Part shown: piece by piece, positions 40,010-50,454 of the stretch
How the letters are laid out: each line of letters starts with the position of its first letter
Numbering within the stretch: position 1 is the first letter of the stretch
Source of the DNA: Symbiodinium natans
Lineage: Eukaryota > Sar > Dinophyceae > Suessiales > Symbiodiniaceae
Reading direction: 5' to 3'
Length of the DNA stretch: 64,000 nt
Assembly: GCA_905221605.1 (NCBI GenBank)
Contig: CAJNDS010002251.1
Span: 278,501-342,500, forward strand
Translations under genes and position numbers: made by a program
Notes under the pieces: generated by a model
Seen by the model: the letters and a program-made list of their open reading frames with translations, nothing else
What the model was told of the DNA's origin: nothing
Databases searched by the model: none

Positions 40010-40089
40010 GGGGTGCGATCACGCCGGCACCCGCCGTCACCTGCTGCCCGATGATTCGCACCGTGTACGCCTGCAGCGCGAAGTTTTGT
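40010..40089 (-). CDS. putative exon fragment
   Basis: The minus strand reads FALQAYTVRIIGQQVTAG, then AGVIAP. CTGCAG/G at 40071 may be an acceptor and CAGCAG/GTGACG at 40040 a donor. The protein-like composition is good; the boundaries are not settled. Confidence 0.4.
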
Positions 40090-40303
40090 TGGGTTTAGGG
40101 TTTATTAGGGTTTCGGGTTTAGGGTGCGGGGTTCAGGGTTTCCACATTCCTCAAGAGCCAGCTCAGTAGACTGTGGCACTGGAAGCTACGCCGCATGCTT
40201 CTCTGTATAATCGCTGCACACACGCAGGCCTACTTCTTCTTGACGGGGTCTTGGGAAGGACTGACACGCATCAGCCCCAAACTTTATTTTTAGGACCTCT
40301 TAC

Positions 40304-40413
40304 CCTAAGGGTCCGTATACCTAAGATGGAATATTTGGGCCTTAACGTACTTCCTATATCATGACTGTTGGGTCTAAGTATAATATAATAATAAGGTACA
40401 TGGACCCTTAGGG
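40304..40413. mobile_element. family A inverted-repeat element, copy 7
   Basis: Ends CCTAAGGGTCCGTATACCT and AGGTACATGGACCCTTAGGG; slightly diverged on the left. Confidence 0.75.
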
Positions 40414-41084
40414 TTACATGTTTAGAATACATGCTTGCATATGGGTATCCCTAAACCATAAGCCGTAAACCCTAAGCGTATGGCTGCTCGATTCGGATGG
40501 TGATTATATAGCGTCTCGACGGCTTAGTCAAGCCTTGTATGTTTGAACTTTTGGCTCCAGTTTGGGGTGCCCGTGGATGATCCGTGTGCAAGTTCGTCTG
40601 TTAAGTTTTGGGGGGTTTTGGGATTTAGGGTTTGGGGGATTTTGTGTTTTAAGAGGGTTTAGCGTTTAGGGTTGAGGGTTTATAGGGTGTGGGGCAGTTA
40701 GGGGTTTAGGGCCCAAACTTCTATGTTGGGGCTTGGGTCTTGGATTTTGGAGTTTAGCTTGTAGGGTTTTGAGATTCAAGGTTTAAGGTGCAAAAATCAA
40801 TGGGGAACAAGCAGGAGGAAACAACACGTAGAGAGATACATGAGTGATCATAAAAATAGTATTTGCACATTGCACAGCTGAGCATGTACATCGGTACTTT
40901 ACTGTATACATAAACACACTGTCATAAACACGCAACCCAAAAAAACCCTAACCCCGAACCCTGAACCCTAAACCCTGACCCCGAAACCCCAAAACCCGGA
41001 ACCTAGACCACAATGACAAGGGTTTAGGACTTCGGTTTTAGGATTTAGGGTTTAGGATTTAGGGTTTAGGACTCCCCCCCAAAG

Positions 41085-41167
41085 TCAGCGCCCCCGGCAC
41101 GTTGCCCTTGAAGTCGATGTAGGCGTCCACGACATCCCCCGCAGCGCAAGGAAAGGTCGCCACCGTC
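41085..41167 (-). CDS. putative exon fragment
   Basis: The acceptor CCCTAG/GACGG is formed by the edge of the adjacent telomeric array, and the minus strand then reads TVATFPCAAGDVVDAYID, then FKGNVPGALTLG. This is strongly protein-like. The donor is unclear (GA or GC type). Confidence 0.5.
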
Positions 41168-41310
41168 CTAGGGTTTAGGGTTTAGGGTTTAGGGTGTAGG
41201 GTTTAGGGTTTAGGGTTTAGGGTTTAGGGTTTAGGGTTTAGGGTTTAGGGTTAGGGTTTAGGGTTTAGGGTTTAGGGTTTAGGGTTTAGGGTTTAGGGTT
41301 TGGGGTCCTG
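41167..41310 (+). repeat. TTTAGGG array
   Basis: About 20 heptamers with one TGTAGGG and one TTAGGG variant. It abuts the acceptor of the putative exon 41085-41167. Confidence 0.95.
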
Positions 41311-42596
41311 AGCTGCAGCAGCTGGTGCTTTTGGTGGGAGCTGTTGGGAAAGTCCTTATGTTTAGGGTTTAGGGTTTAGGGCTGTTGTAGGTTAGGCTTA
41401 CTACTCTTTGCTTCAGAATCCTCAAAAAATCAAAAACACTCGTCCTTGCAAGGGATATATAGGGGCTACTATCCTTTTCTTTGGCGGGAGGGTTCCTTAG
41501 CAAATAGTAGTTCAGTGGGGGAGGGCTTAGAAAGAGCTCAGGCTAGGGTTTAGGAGTTACGATGGGTGAATTGTTGTATGTCCTGAAGGGCTTTGAAGCT
41601 TCAGGGCTGTTAGAGCATCTTATTCGGCTTGCACTTTCCGAAGATGTTGACCTAACCCTTCACCCCCTCGCCACCCCCTACGCCCCCCCTAAGCCCTTTA
41701 AGCTCTTCAGCGACCGGAAGGAGCCCCTAAACCCTAAACCCTAAACCCTAAACCCGAAACCCTAAACCCTAAACCCTAAACCCTACTGAACGCCGAAGTC
41801 TCTGGGCCACCTCTTCCAGCAGGGACATCAACTTCAGGTAGATCTTCGGTAGGTCACCACCTAGGTTTCGGGTTCGGCTTCCAGCACGGGCTATTAGGGC
41901 CTATAATTTCCATAATCAACCCTATAATAAGGGCCTTTTTAAGGGGGTTATAGGGTAGAACAACCCATCCTGGTTGGGACGAAAGAGGGCTTCCTTAGGC
42001 TTCCTTACTGCAACAGTCACGGGATGAAATACGGGGTTACCGGAATTTCACCGTCATAGAGTTGATGCAGAGACGCAGGGCCCCTGGCCCCTGAACTAAC
42101 CGCCTCCCCCCCCCCCTCCCCCGGTACTGAATCCCCCCAACGGTTAAACCCCAAACACTCAAACCCTAGACCCTACATGTGCAACAAGCCTAATGGCAAC
42201 TTTTGGTGGGGGAGGGGGGAGGGAGTCGGGGGGGCAACGCCCCTTCTAAACCAAAACCCAAAATCCCAAGAACCCTGAACACTGAACCCCTAAACGCCAA
42301 AAGCCCAAAAGCCCCAAACCTCTGAACTCACAAAACGCCGAAAAACCCGCCTAATTTTGCCAGACACCCAAGGTCTCTAAACTCTGAACCTGCTTACTCT
42401 GGGGAAGCTAAGCCCTAAGCCCAACAAAGGGCATAGAGGGCTTCTCTGGGGCCCAGTAGCCCTAAACCCTAAACCCTAAACCCTAAACCCTAAACCCTAA
42501 AGAAGGGAAAAAAGGGCCCACTCTGGGTCCTAGAAACCTTTCAGCAAGCAAGCGGCCAAGAGAGCGAGCTTCATTGAAGGTCCACCCTGCCAGGGT

Positions 42597-42758
42597 TTAG
42601 GGTTTAGGGTTTAGGGTTTAGGGTTTAAGGATTAGGGATTAGGGATTAGGGTTTAGGGTTTAGGGTTTAGGGTTTAGGGTTTAGGGACCCTAAACCCTAA
42701 ACCCTAAACCCTAAACCCTAAACCCCTAAACCCTAAACCCTAAACCCTAAACCCTAAA
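42597..42758. repeat. head-to-head telomeric junction
   Basis: TTTAGGG repeats (with TTAAGGA and TTAGGGA variants) run up to 42686 and are followed at once by CCCTAAA repeats to 42758. This (TTTAGGG)n(CCCTAAA)n order is what an end-to-end fusion of two chromosome ends would produce. Confidence 0.9.
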
Positions 42759-43556
42759 TTGCAAGCCTTAGGGCTTCAGGGCTGGGAGTTTAGGGCCAAG
42801 TCAGGGTCTGAGACACCTTCCAAAACCTCCGCCGTTTTAGTTTTTGAGATTCTTAAGAGCCCAGAAACCATCAGGAAGGGCACTTGTTGATTTCTCATGG
42901 TTTTTGGGGTGTTTTTGGGTTTAGGCTTTAATTAGGGTTTAGTGTAACTTGATAAGGGAGCCTTGAGACAAAAAAAGTGAAGGGGTACCACTAAAACGCC
43001 CTGCCATCACGTACAAAGCCTGGTGGCAGGGGGACTTTTGGTGAGGTTCAGAATTTCGGGGAATTTCTACATTGCTTGGAGGTTCATGGGTAATTACTTG
43101 TGAACCCCAGCTATATGGCCACTGACAAGGGGTTTCATATTTTCTTTTCAAGTGTGGTTTGAAGCATTGTGGCCGAAATCATACACCTACACAAACCTCA
43201 ACTGAGCCTCAACCACTGTAGGAATCATCAACTTCTCAACGGTTGAAGTCACCGCAGCATCCCTAAGGCACACGAGGACGACCTTTAAATTGAGGAGGGC
43301 AGCTCTCGAAGCAAGCCACTTACATAGTGGGAACCTGCTGTTTAAGTACTGTAAACCCTAAACCCTAAACCCTAAACCCTAAACCCTAAACCCTAAACCC
43401 TGAACCCTAAACCCTCAACCCCAGGGTGCAAGGGGTTACTCTCGCTGGTTCGAGCTGTGCTTGCGCACTTCGAAGCATGGCTTCCAGGTCTTGGTGCCTC
43501 TCTAACCATATTCTGCAAAGGGCACCCTTGTTGGGGGTTGGCTATTTTAGAATTAC

Positions 43557-43664
43557 CCTAAGGGTCCATGTACCTTATTATTAAATACTTAGACCCAAAA
43601 GTCCTTATATAGGAAGCACTTTAAGGCCCAAGTATTCCATATTTAGGTACATGGACCCTTAGGG
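43557..43664. mobile_element. family A inverted-repeat element, copy 8, nested
   Basis: Intact copy lying inside another dispersed sequence: GGGCACCCTTGTTGG to the left and AAGGGAACCCATACCCCAAA, GGTACCACTGGGCTACC to the right are contiguous in the relative at about 9225-9335 and 39400-39530. Confidence 0.75.
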
Positions 43665-44054
43665 TAAGGGAACCCATACCCCAAAACATAGGGTAAAAGG
43701 TACCACTGGGCTACCCAGAAGTAGGGCCAAACGCTGTCATTGTCGCGAAAGCCTTAAGTCCTGGGATGCCTGAAAGAGCTGAGACCCTTAAACTCGGGGT
43801 TCCCCAGCAAGCCAGGAGACAAAAAGGGCACCCTTCTTGGTTTTTTGGGGTTTTATGTGGGATAAGAGCCCAATAAACAGGGAAGAAGGGTACTACTGGG
43901 CATCCTAGAACTCCTAAACCCAACAAACCCAGGAGCCCTTCAGGTTCTTGAAGGTTCCCGTACAATCGACAGAAGACTCAGTTTCAAGAGGAAACAACCG
44001 TTCCGAAACACAAACCCTAAGCCCGAAAGCGCAAAACCTAAACAATAAAAGCCC

Positions 44055-44147
44055 TACCCAAAGGCTCCTATGTAGTACCTTCTTGGGTAGTATACTGGAA
44101 TCCACTATAGCTAACCCAAAAAGAAACTGCATTGGAGCCTTTGGGTA
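44055..44147. mobile_element. 94-bp inverted-repeat element, copy 1
   Basis: Ends TACCCAAAGGCTCCTATGTA and its near complement (GCATTGGAGCCTTTGGGTA). An inverted copy lies at 47693-47786. No coding capacity. Confidence 0.75.
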
Positions 44148-44924
44148 AGTCCCAGCTTTTGGTTTTCTCTGCGAGGCGCTTCCGTCGTCGTTACCGTCCA
44201 GCACCCCGAAGTTTCTCATCTGCGAGGGTGGCTTTGGCGAGGTTTCGTGGTTTGGGGTTTGGAGGTTTAGGGGTTTAGGGGTTTAGGGTTTAGGGGTGTA
44301 GGGGTTGAGGGGTTGAGGGGTTGAGGGGATGCTGGTTTAGGAGGGCGGGGGGGGGGGGGGGGGAGGGGGGAGGGGGGGGGGGGGGGGGGGGCAGGAAACC
44401 CTACAGAGACCCGAAGTGCATTGCTTTCGACAAGGTAGACAAATACCAAGTCCGAAGTTCATTCCGCAAATTCCCTGTTGCGACAACTTATTGTAAGTTT
44501 CTTGACAGCAACTAATGCTTCATGCGGGGCCTTAAATCCAGCCTTGAAAGTCCCAACCTCAGCGGAAAAGCTTCGGCGCTCGACTAGTGCTGTGGTCTTG
44601 AGCCTTGTCACTCTTGGACTGTGCTTGGGGCAGGGGAGCTTTGAGGTTTAGGCTTACCCGAAACCCTAAGCCCTTAGCCCTAAGCCCTAAGCCCTGAGCC
44701 CTAAACCCGAAACCCTAAACCGTAAGCCCTGAACCCAGGTTTCGGGTTTCCGAGTTTAGGGTTCGAGTTAGCCTGCGAGGCTGAGGTTATGAAAATCCGG
44801 AAAGTAAAAGGGGCGCAAGTGAGCGCGTAAAGTTGTTGATAAACCCTGAAACCCAGGATTTAGGCTGTAGGGAGCAGGGTCTAGAGGACCCCTTAAACAG
44901 AAGGCGGTCGGATTGTTTTCCACA

Positions 44925-47142
44925 TCAAAGCTCGCTGCCCGTCCTTAAACCAGACGCGTGCACAACAACTGATACACCCAAACCATCAAAGCACACAAGT
45001 CCACTCGGCCAGGCCACATTCTCCAAGCTCTGGTTGAAACAGAATCCGAAGCTCAAGGACTGCAAGCTGCCAGGCAAGGCCACATTCTCCAAGCTCTGGT
45101 TGAAATAGTCTCCGAAGCTCAAGGACTGCAAGCTGCCAGGCAAGGCCACATTCTCCAAGCTCTGGTTGAAATCGCGCCCGAAGCTCAAGGACTGCAAGCT
45201 GCCAGCTAAGGCCACATTCTCCAAGCTCTGGTTGAACTTGTTTCCGAAGCTCAAGGACTTCAAGCTGCCAGGCAAGGCCAAATTCTCCAAACTCTGGTTG
45301 AAATTGTTTCCGAAGCTCAAGGACGTCAAGCTGCCAGGCAAAGCAACATTCGCCAAGCTCTGGTTGAAATCCCATCCGAAGCTCAAGGACTGCAAGCTGC
45401 CAGGCAAGGCCACATTCTCCAAGCTCTGGTTGAAATCGCGCCCGAAGCTCAAGGACTGCAAGCTGCCAGCTAAGGCCACATTCTCCAAGCTCTGGTTGAA
45501 ATTGTTTCCGAAGCTCAAGGACGTCAAGCTGCCAGGCAAGGCCACATTCTCCAAGCTCTGGTTGAAAAGGTATCCGAAGCTCAAGGACTGCAAGCTGCCA
45601 GGCAAGGCCACATTCTCCAAGCTCTGGTTGAAATAGTCTCCGAAGCTCAAGGACTGCAAGCTGCCAGGCAAGGCCACATTCTCCAAGCTCTGGATGGCGT
45701 CGCTCCCGAAGCTCAAGGACTGCAAGCTGCCAGGCAAGGCCACATTCTCCAAGCTCTGGTTGAAATCGCGTCCGAAGCTCAAGGACTGCAAGCTGCCAGG
45801 CAAGGCCACATTCTCCAAGCTCTGGTTGAAATCGCGTCCGAAGCTCAAGGACTTCAAGCTGCGAGGCAAGGCCACATTCTCCAAGCTCTGGTTGAACTTG
45901 TTTCCGAAGCTCAAGGACTTCAAGCTGCCAGGCAAGGCCAAATTCTCCAAACTCTGGTTGAAATTGTTTCCGAAGCTCAAGGACTGCAAGCTGCCAGGCA
46001 AGGCAACATTCGCCAAGCTTTGGTTGAAACCGTCTCCGAAGCTCAAGGATTTCAAGCTGCCAGGCAAGGCCACATTCTCCAAGCTCTGTTTGAAATCGTG
46101 TCCAAAGCTCAAGGACTGCAAGCTGCCAGGCAAGGCCACATTCTCCAAGCTCTGGTTGAAATTGTCTCCGAAGCTCAAGGACGTCAAGCTGCCAGGCAAA
46201 GCAACATTCGCCAAGCTCTGGTTGAAATCCCATCCGAAGCTCAAGGACTGCAAGCTGCCAGGCAAGGCCACATTCTCCAAGCTCTGGTTGAAATCGCGCC
46301 CGAAGCTCAAGGACTGCAAGCTGCCAGCTAAGGCCACATTCTCCAAGCTCTGGTTGAAATTGTCTCCGAAGCTCAAGGACTGCAAGCTGCCAGGCAAGGC
46401 CACATTCTCCAAGCTCTGGTTGAAAAGGTATCCGAAGCTCAAGGACTGCAAGCTGCCAGGCAAGGCCACATTCACCAAGCTCTGGTTGAAATCCCATCCG
46501 AAGCTCAAGGACTGCAAGCTGCCAGGCAAGGCCACGTTCTCCAAACTCTGGTTGAAGCCTTGTCCACAGGACAACGACCGCAAACCGCTTGGCAGTTCAA
46601 CATTCTCGAGACTGAGACTGCGCTTCATGCAGAACTCCAACGAAGAGATTGCGTCCGTTGCATGTACGTCCATCATCCTCAGGCGTTGTCCGTCACTGGC
46701 TTGCAGAAACGCAGCAGCTGCGCGCCCTGCACCAACCTAGGTTGGCCCCTCAAACCGATAAAAATCAAAAATAGGATCCTCAGGCACCCAACAGGCAAAA
46801 GAACACAAAACAAAAACCATGGCAACTGGGCAAATGGGCAACCTGTTGAACCACATACGTGATGACATTGCCCTGAACTTGCTCCAACAGCGGCTTGGAA
46901 TCGTGCAGGGTGTTGCCGCCGGCCACCAAGACAAGCATGTCACCGAGCTGCAACCCGATGCTTAATGCGACGCTCTTGCGCAAGCCTTCCACGGTCATGT
47001 TGTCTTCACGAGGAAGCTGCAGTTCGGGCACTTCGGAACCATCGAGACCGCAGACTGTCAACTGTCGGCAGGCAGTAAGGCAACCAAACTCGTTAAGGCG
47101 CTGGCGTTTGATGGGCCGAATTCCTGGTGCGGGGTCGTCCAT
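44925..47142 (-). CDS. two-exon gene: ubiquitin-like N terminus plus FNIP-type LRR array
   Basis: Exon 1 (46843-47142, ATG 47142) encodes 100 residues: LTVCGLDGSEVPELQLP, SIGLQLGDMLVLVAGG, NTLHDSKPLLEQ and ITYVVQQ, the pattern of a ubiquitin-like fold. A 106-bp GT-AG intron follows. Exon 2 (44925-46736) joins in phase (QQ/VGAGRAAAAFLQASDGQ) and carries about 24 repeats of 22 residues, consensus FNQSLENVALPGSLQSLSFG plus two variable residues, close to the FNIP repeat known from Dictyostelium. The total is about 703 residues. It has no transmembrane segment or signal peptide, so it is probably an intracellular binding scaffold. Repeats are nearly identical in DNA, indicating recent tandem duplication. 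Confidence 0.85.
45010..46580 (-). repeat. 66-bp coding tandem repeats of the FNIP gene
   Basis: About 24 units of 66 bp, exactly 22 codons, with mostly silent or conservative differences. Variable residues sit at the positions after FG (WD, YL, DN, RD, NN, NK, DY, HD, DG, FC). Because the period is a multiple of three, other frames on both strands are also open; these are not genes. Confidence 0.9.
46737..46842 (-). other. intron of the FNIP-repeat gene
   Basis: 106 bp, CAG/GTTGCC at the donor and CCAACCTAG/GTTGG at the acceptor, with a T-rich middle. Both exon edges read CAG/GTT or AG/GTT. It contains no telomeric heptamers, unlike the introns inferred elsewhere in the window. Confidence 0.75.
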
Positions 47143-47692
47143 GGGGCCTTGCGCCTTGGCTTGGGTGACCGGAGGGACGGAAGGACCCTATACCTTGATA
47201 GGGCTTCGGTAGCACAGGGCACAGGGTATCTATCCAAATGTTAGGCTAACAATGTCCCTGAAGGGAGTTGATTTCTGAACGTCCGACGCAGCTGGGCAGG
47301 GTTGCACTGACATAACCACCAACTCTGGTCGAAGTCATGTGCCACCGTGCTCGCAACCAAGTCCCGAGTTCCTTATTCAGAGTACCAAAGTTGAACGGTT
47401 TGGGCTTTAGGGTTTTCCCGCCTGGTTCACTTTTCAACATTTTTTGTTTCCATTTTTTTACCGCTGGTTCACTTAAGAGCAAGGCGTGGGACTGGGGGAT
47501 TCTATGAAACCTAGATCCTATAGCAGACCTGCACTAGTTGGGTTCATGAGGCAACTGGGCCAGCAGAAAGGGAATGAAGTTACGACAATATGTAAACCTG
47601 CGTTGAGCTATATATATATATATATCCATATAGCGGCGGTATCATCCCAGGCCCTCAACAACCGCCCAGTAGGCATTTCACAGCTCGAGGTT

Positions 47693-47786
47693 TACCCAAA
47701 GGCTCCAATGTAGTTGCTTTTTGGGTCAGTTATAGGGGATTCCAGTATCCTACCCCAAAGAGGTACTACATAGGAGCCTTTGGGTA
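47693..47786. mobile_element. 94-bp inverted-repeat element, copy 2
   Basis: Inverted relative to 44055-44147: ends TACCCAAAGGCTCCAATGTA and TACATAGGAGCCTTTGGGTA. Confidence 0.75.
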
Positions 47787-47904
47787 GAGTTGTAGGGTCA
47801 TCCTAAACTGCCGAAGCTCGCCCGAGCCAAGAATCATGGTTTAGGGTTTAGGGTTTAGGGTTTGGGGTTCAGGGTTCAGGGTTTAGGGTTGAGGGTTCAG
47901 GGTT

Positions 47905-48010
47905 CAGGGGGCCATTCGAGGCACCGCGCGCCTGAAGGATGTGCTTGTTGACGCACACCAGGGACTTCTGAGCGCAGGATAGCCGATGGGGTCTGCTCTC
48001 GAGGATTTGG
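47905..48010 (-). CDS. possible exon fragment
   Basis: The minus strand reads SCAQKSLVCVNKHILQARG, then ASNG, with natural composition; boundaries not resolved. It is bounded by degenerate TTTAGGG tracts on both sides. Confidence 0.35.
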
Positions 48011-49494
48011 GGGGATCAGATTCATGTGCAGCTCTTGCTCGAGGGCTTGCACGGTAGGAGGTTTAGGGTTTAGGGTTTAGGGTTAGGGTTTAGGGTTTAG
48101 GGTTTAATCAGGGTTTAGAGTTTAGGGTTTACGGCTTGTTTAACGCTTTTCAAGTTCCTTCTTCGGCTTCGGCTTCGTTGATCACACCGCTCGGTTGAGA
48201 AGCACTCGCCACCCCACGTTGCGCCACATATTATAGGAACCCTTCATCGTTGCCTTGATGGCCACTCCACGTGTACATCGGGGTTCCCAAACAAGGTACT
48301 CAACATAGGATGCGTTAAATTGCTGAGAGCCTCCCCCTAAACCCTAAACCCTGCACCCTAAACCCTCCTAAACCCTCTTAGACCCTCCTAAACAGGCTAC
48401 ATACGCACATCCCCCCGTCGATGAAAACCTAACCCTAAACCCTAAACCCTAAACCCTAAACCCTAAACCCTAAACCCTAAACCCTAAACCCCACAGTGCT
48501 CGCAAAAACTGCGATTGGCACTCAAGGGTCGCTGGTTGTGCTGTGGTACTTTGTGGCTGCAATCTTGGGAACCTCAACCCTAAAAACAAAAAACCGAAAG
48601 CAATGGGCCCAAGCGTGCGGAAGCTGTGGCAACAGCCCCTGCTGGGTCCTACTGGTACTCTTGGGAGCCCTAAGCCCTAAAGCCTTGACACTGAAACCCT
48701 GAACCCTGAAACCCTAAAACCCGAAAGCCAAAACAGCCCAAAAAAGGCCCAAATCCTTGGGGGCTTTAGGAGCTTAATGCCCCCCCACCCCTGAAGTTGC
48801 TGAAGGGGAGCCACCCGAAACCGAAACCCGAAACCCGAAACCCGAAACCAGAAACCCGAAACCCGAAACCCTAAACCCTAAACCCTAAACCCTAAACCCT
48901 AAACCCCGAAGTTGCTGAAGGGCGGTGCCTCAGGTAGCGTGCCGGAGACGTCGAAAAGACCGCTGCCGCGTGCGTCGGCTGCAGAGACCCATGAGCATCC
49001 TCCACCATAGGTCTATGGGTTCTAACTTGGACCCCTAAAGTGGTACCCTTGAGTCTAGGGGTCCCTTTTTAAGGCTCCCTAAGGGAGTATAAGGGCCATA
49101 TTAAGTGGTATATTAAGGGGAACCTTTGGGAGTACAACCTTGGGGGTACGAGTCTTCATCCCTTGAATAGGAATACATCGGGGTTTGGAGGTTAGGGTGT
49201 GGGGTTTCGGGTTTAGGGTATCAGGGTGTCAGGAGTTTAGCGGATTTAGGGTTTTTGGGTATCAAGGTGTTCGGGGTTTAAATGAAGTGTAGGGGCTTAG
49301 GGTCATCTACGCATCTCGACCTCAGGCTACCCAGCCCAACGTTGGTCCCTAAACCAACCTTAAACCCTAAACTAGACCAAATCCCCAAAACCCTAAACAC
49401 TCTTAAACCCCCCAAAATCATAAGAACCTAAGGACAACTTCAGGAAGAGAGTGCCCAGGAACCGGAACTTCTAAAGCCAGGTATATATGGGGGG

Positions 49495-49600
49495 GCTTAC
49501 GATAATAAGGGATCCCTTTGATAGACCCCCCCCCCCCCCCCAAATAGTAGGATTCCTTTAATCAGGACCCCAATAAGGTACCCCTAATATCGTAAACCCG
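49495..49600. repeat. dispersed ACGATAATAAGGGATCC element, intact copy
   Basis: Begins TTACGATAATAAGGGATCC and contains TAGGATTCC, CCCAATAAGGTACCCC and CGTAAACC at the end. A related copy at 54894-55065 is interrupted by a telomeric tract; a partial copy is at 31083-31130. Confidence 0.6.
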
Positions 49601-50454
49601 GTTTAGGGTTAGGGCAGCCGAAACTTTGAAAGGGGCACACAGGGTTATATACGGGTTATAGAAGGGGCATATGGGGTAATAACAACCCCCCAATTCTTCT
49701 AAGGTCTGTGGTCTGGGACAGTTTGGGTTGAGGGATCCGGGCTTAGGGTGTAGGGTTAGGTTGGGGCTTTCTACCTTAAGGCTCCAAGGACCCTCCTACA
49801 GAGGGACCGGTACCTCCTAATGAGGGCTCTGGGGTCTCAATTCCTAAGCGTTTGAGGCCCAAGAGCCCTAGGGTAGGGAGCTTTTCAGGGGGTGGTGTAG
49901 GGTATAGAAAGGGCCAATGAGGGCCATCTTTAGGGCGCTTGGGGGTTTAGGCGCTTCGGCAGAGGTTTTGTGAACCAAAAGCTTGGCATCAGAAGCCTAG
50001 ACACAGATAACCCCTAAAACCCTAAGACCCTAAAACCCTAACCCTAAACCCTGAACCCTAAACCCTGAACCCTAAACCCTAGCCCTAAACCCTAAACCCT
50101 AAACCAAGCTTCAGGCCCAAACCCATTCAGAGTTTCAAGGGGGACCGGTTGCCTGTGGCTGGATGGTCTGCAGGATTGAAGAAGTCCTTGGTGCGGAGGC
50201 GGAGTTCAGCTTGTCTGAGGCTTGCGTTCAGCATGGCTCAAAGAGCCCGGCAGGGGCCTTAATATATATATATATATATATATGCTCACCCCCCCCCAAT
50301 GGACCCACCGCGGATGGCAGCCGAGTCCTAGCCAGATCAAGGCAAAAAACAACAAAACAAGAAACTAACAAAAACCAACAAACCAAAAAAATCCAAAAAT
50401 CCAAAAAACCAAAAAAACCAAAAAAACCAAAAAAACCAAAAAAACCAAAAAAAC

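Larger units (their letters stand above)
30685..44924. repeat. telomere-repeat mosaic, third part
   Basis: Major tracts: CCCTAAA at 30732-30812, 32040-32095, 32638-32692, 32970-33005, 33690-33795, 35105-35163, 35289-35392, 35740-35828, 39720-39796, 41729-41785 and 43350-43410; TTTAGGG at 33885-33985, 38987-39066, 41167-41310 and 42597-42686. Variant minisatellites occur at 33400-33600 (CCCCTAAA), 37063-37640 (CCCTAAAA) and 38885-38990 (GGGGTTA/GGGGTTCA). Homopolymer G or C runs lie at 31940-31953, 33354-33373, 34940-34977, 37657-37673 and 44349-44392. Between them are family A elements and short unique fragments, some coding-like on the minus strand. Confidence 0.8.
47143..50255. repeat. telomere-repeat mosaic, fourth part
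   Basis: Upstream of the FNIP gene (47143-47480) no promoter motif is recognisable, though CTGGTTCACTT occurs twice around 47420-47475. A (TA)n tract lies at 47611-47627. Telomeric tracts occur at 47840-47900, 48060-48130, 48425-48490 (CCCTAAA) and 48868-48905. A CCGAAAC variant block is at 48815-48868. 49010-49160 and 49480-49600 hold dispersed inverted-repeat-like sequences. 50110-50250 is a unique fragment with an open plus-strand frame (MVCRIEEVLGAEAEFSLS) whose status is unclear. Confidence 0.75.

Noticed and set aside
45166-46740. Long open frames on the plus strand (Lys/Leu-rich) and in a second minus frame across the FNIP array
   Set aside because: The 66-bp period keeps several frames open at once. 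Only the FNIP frame matches a known repeat family and splices to a sensible first exon.
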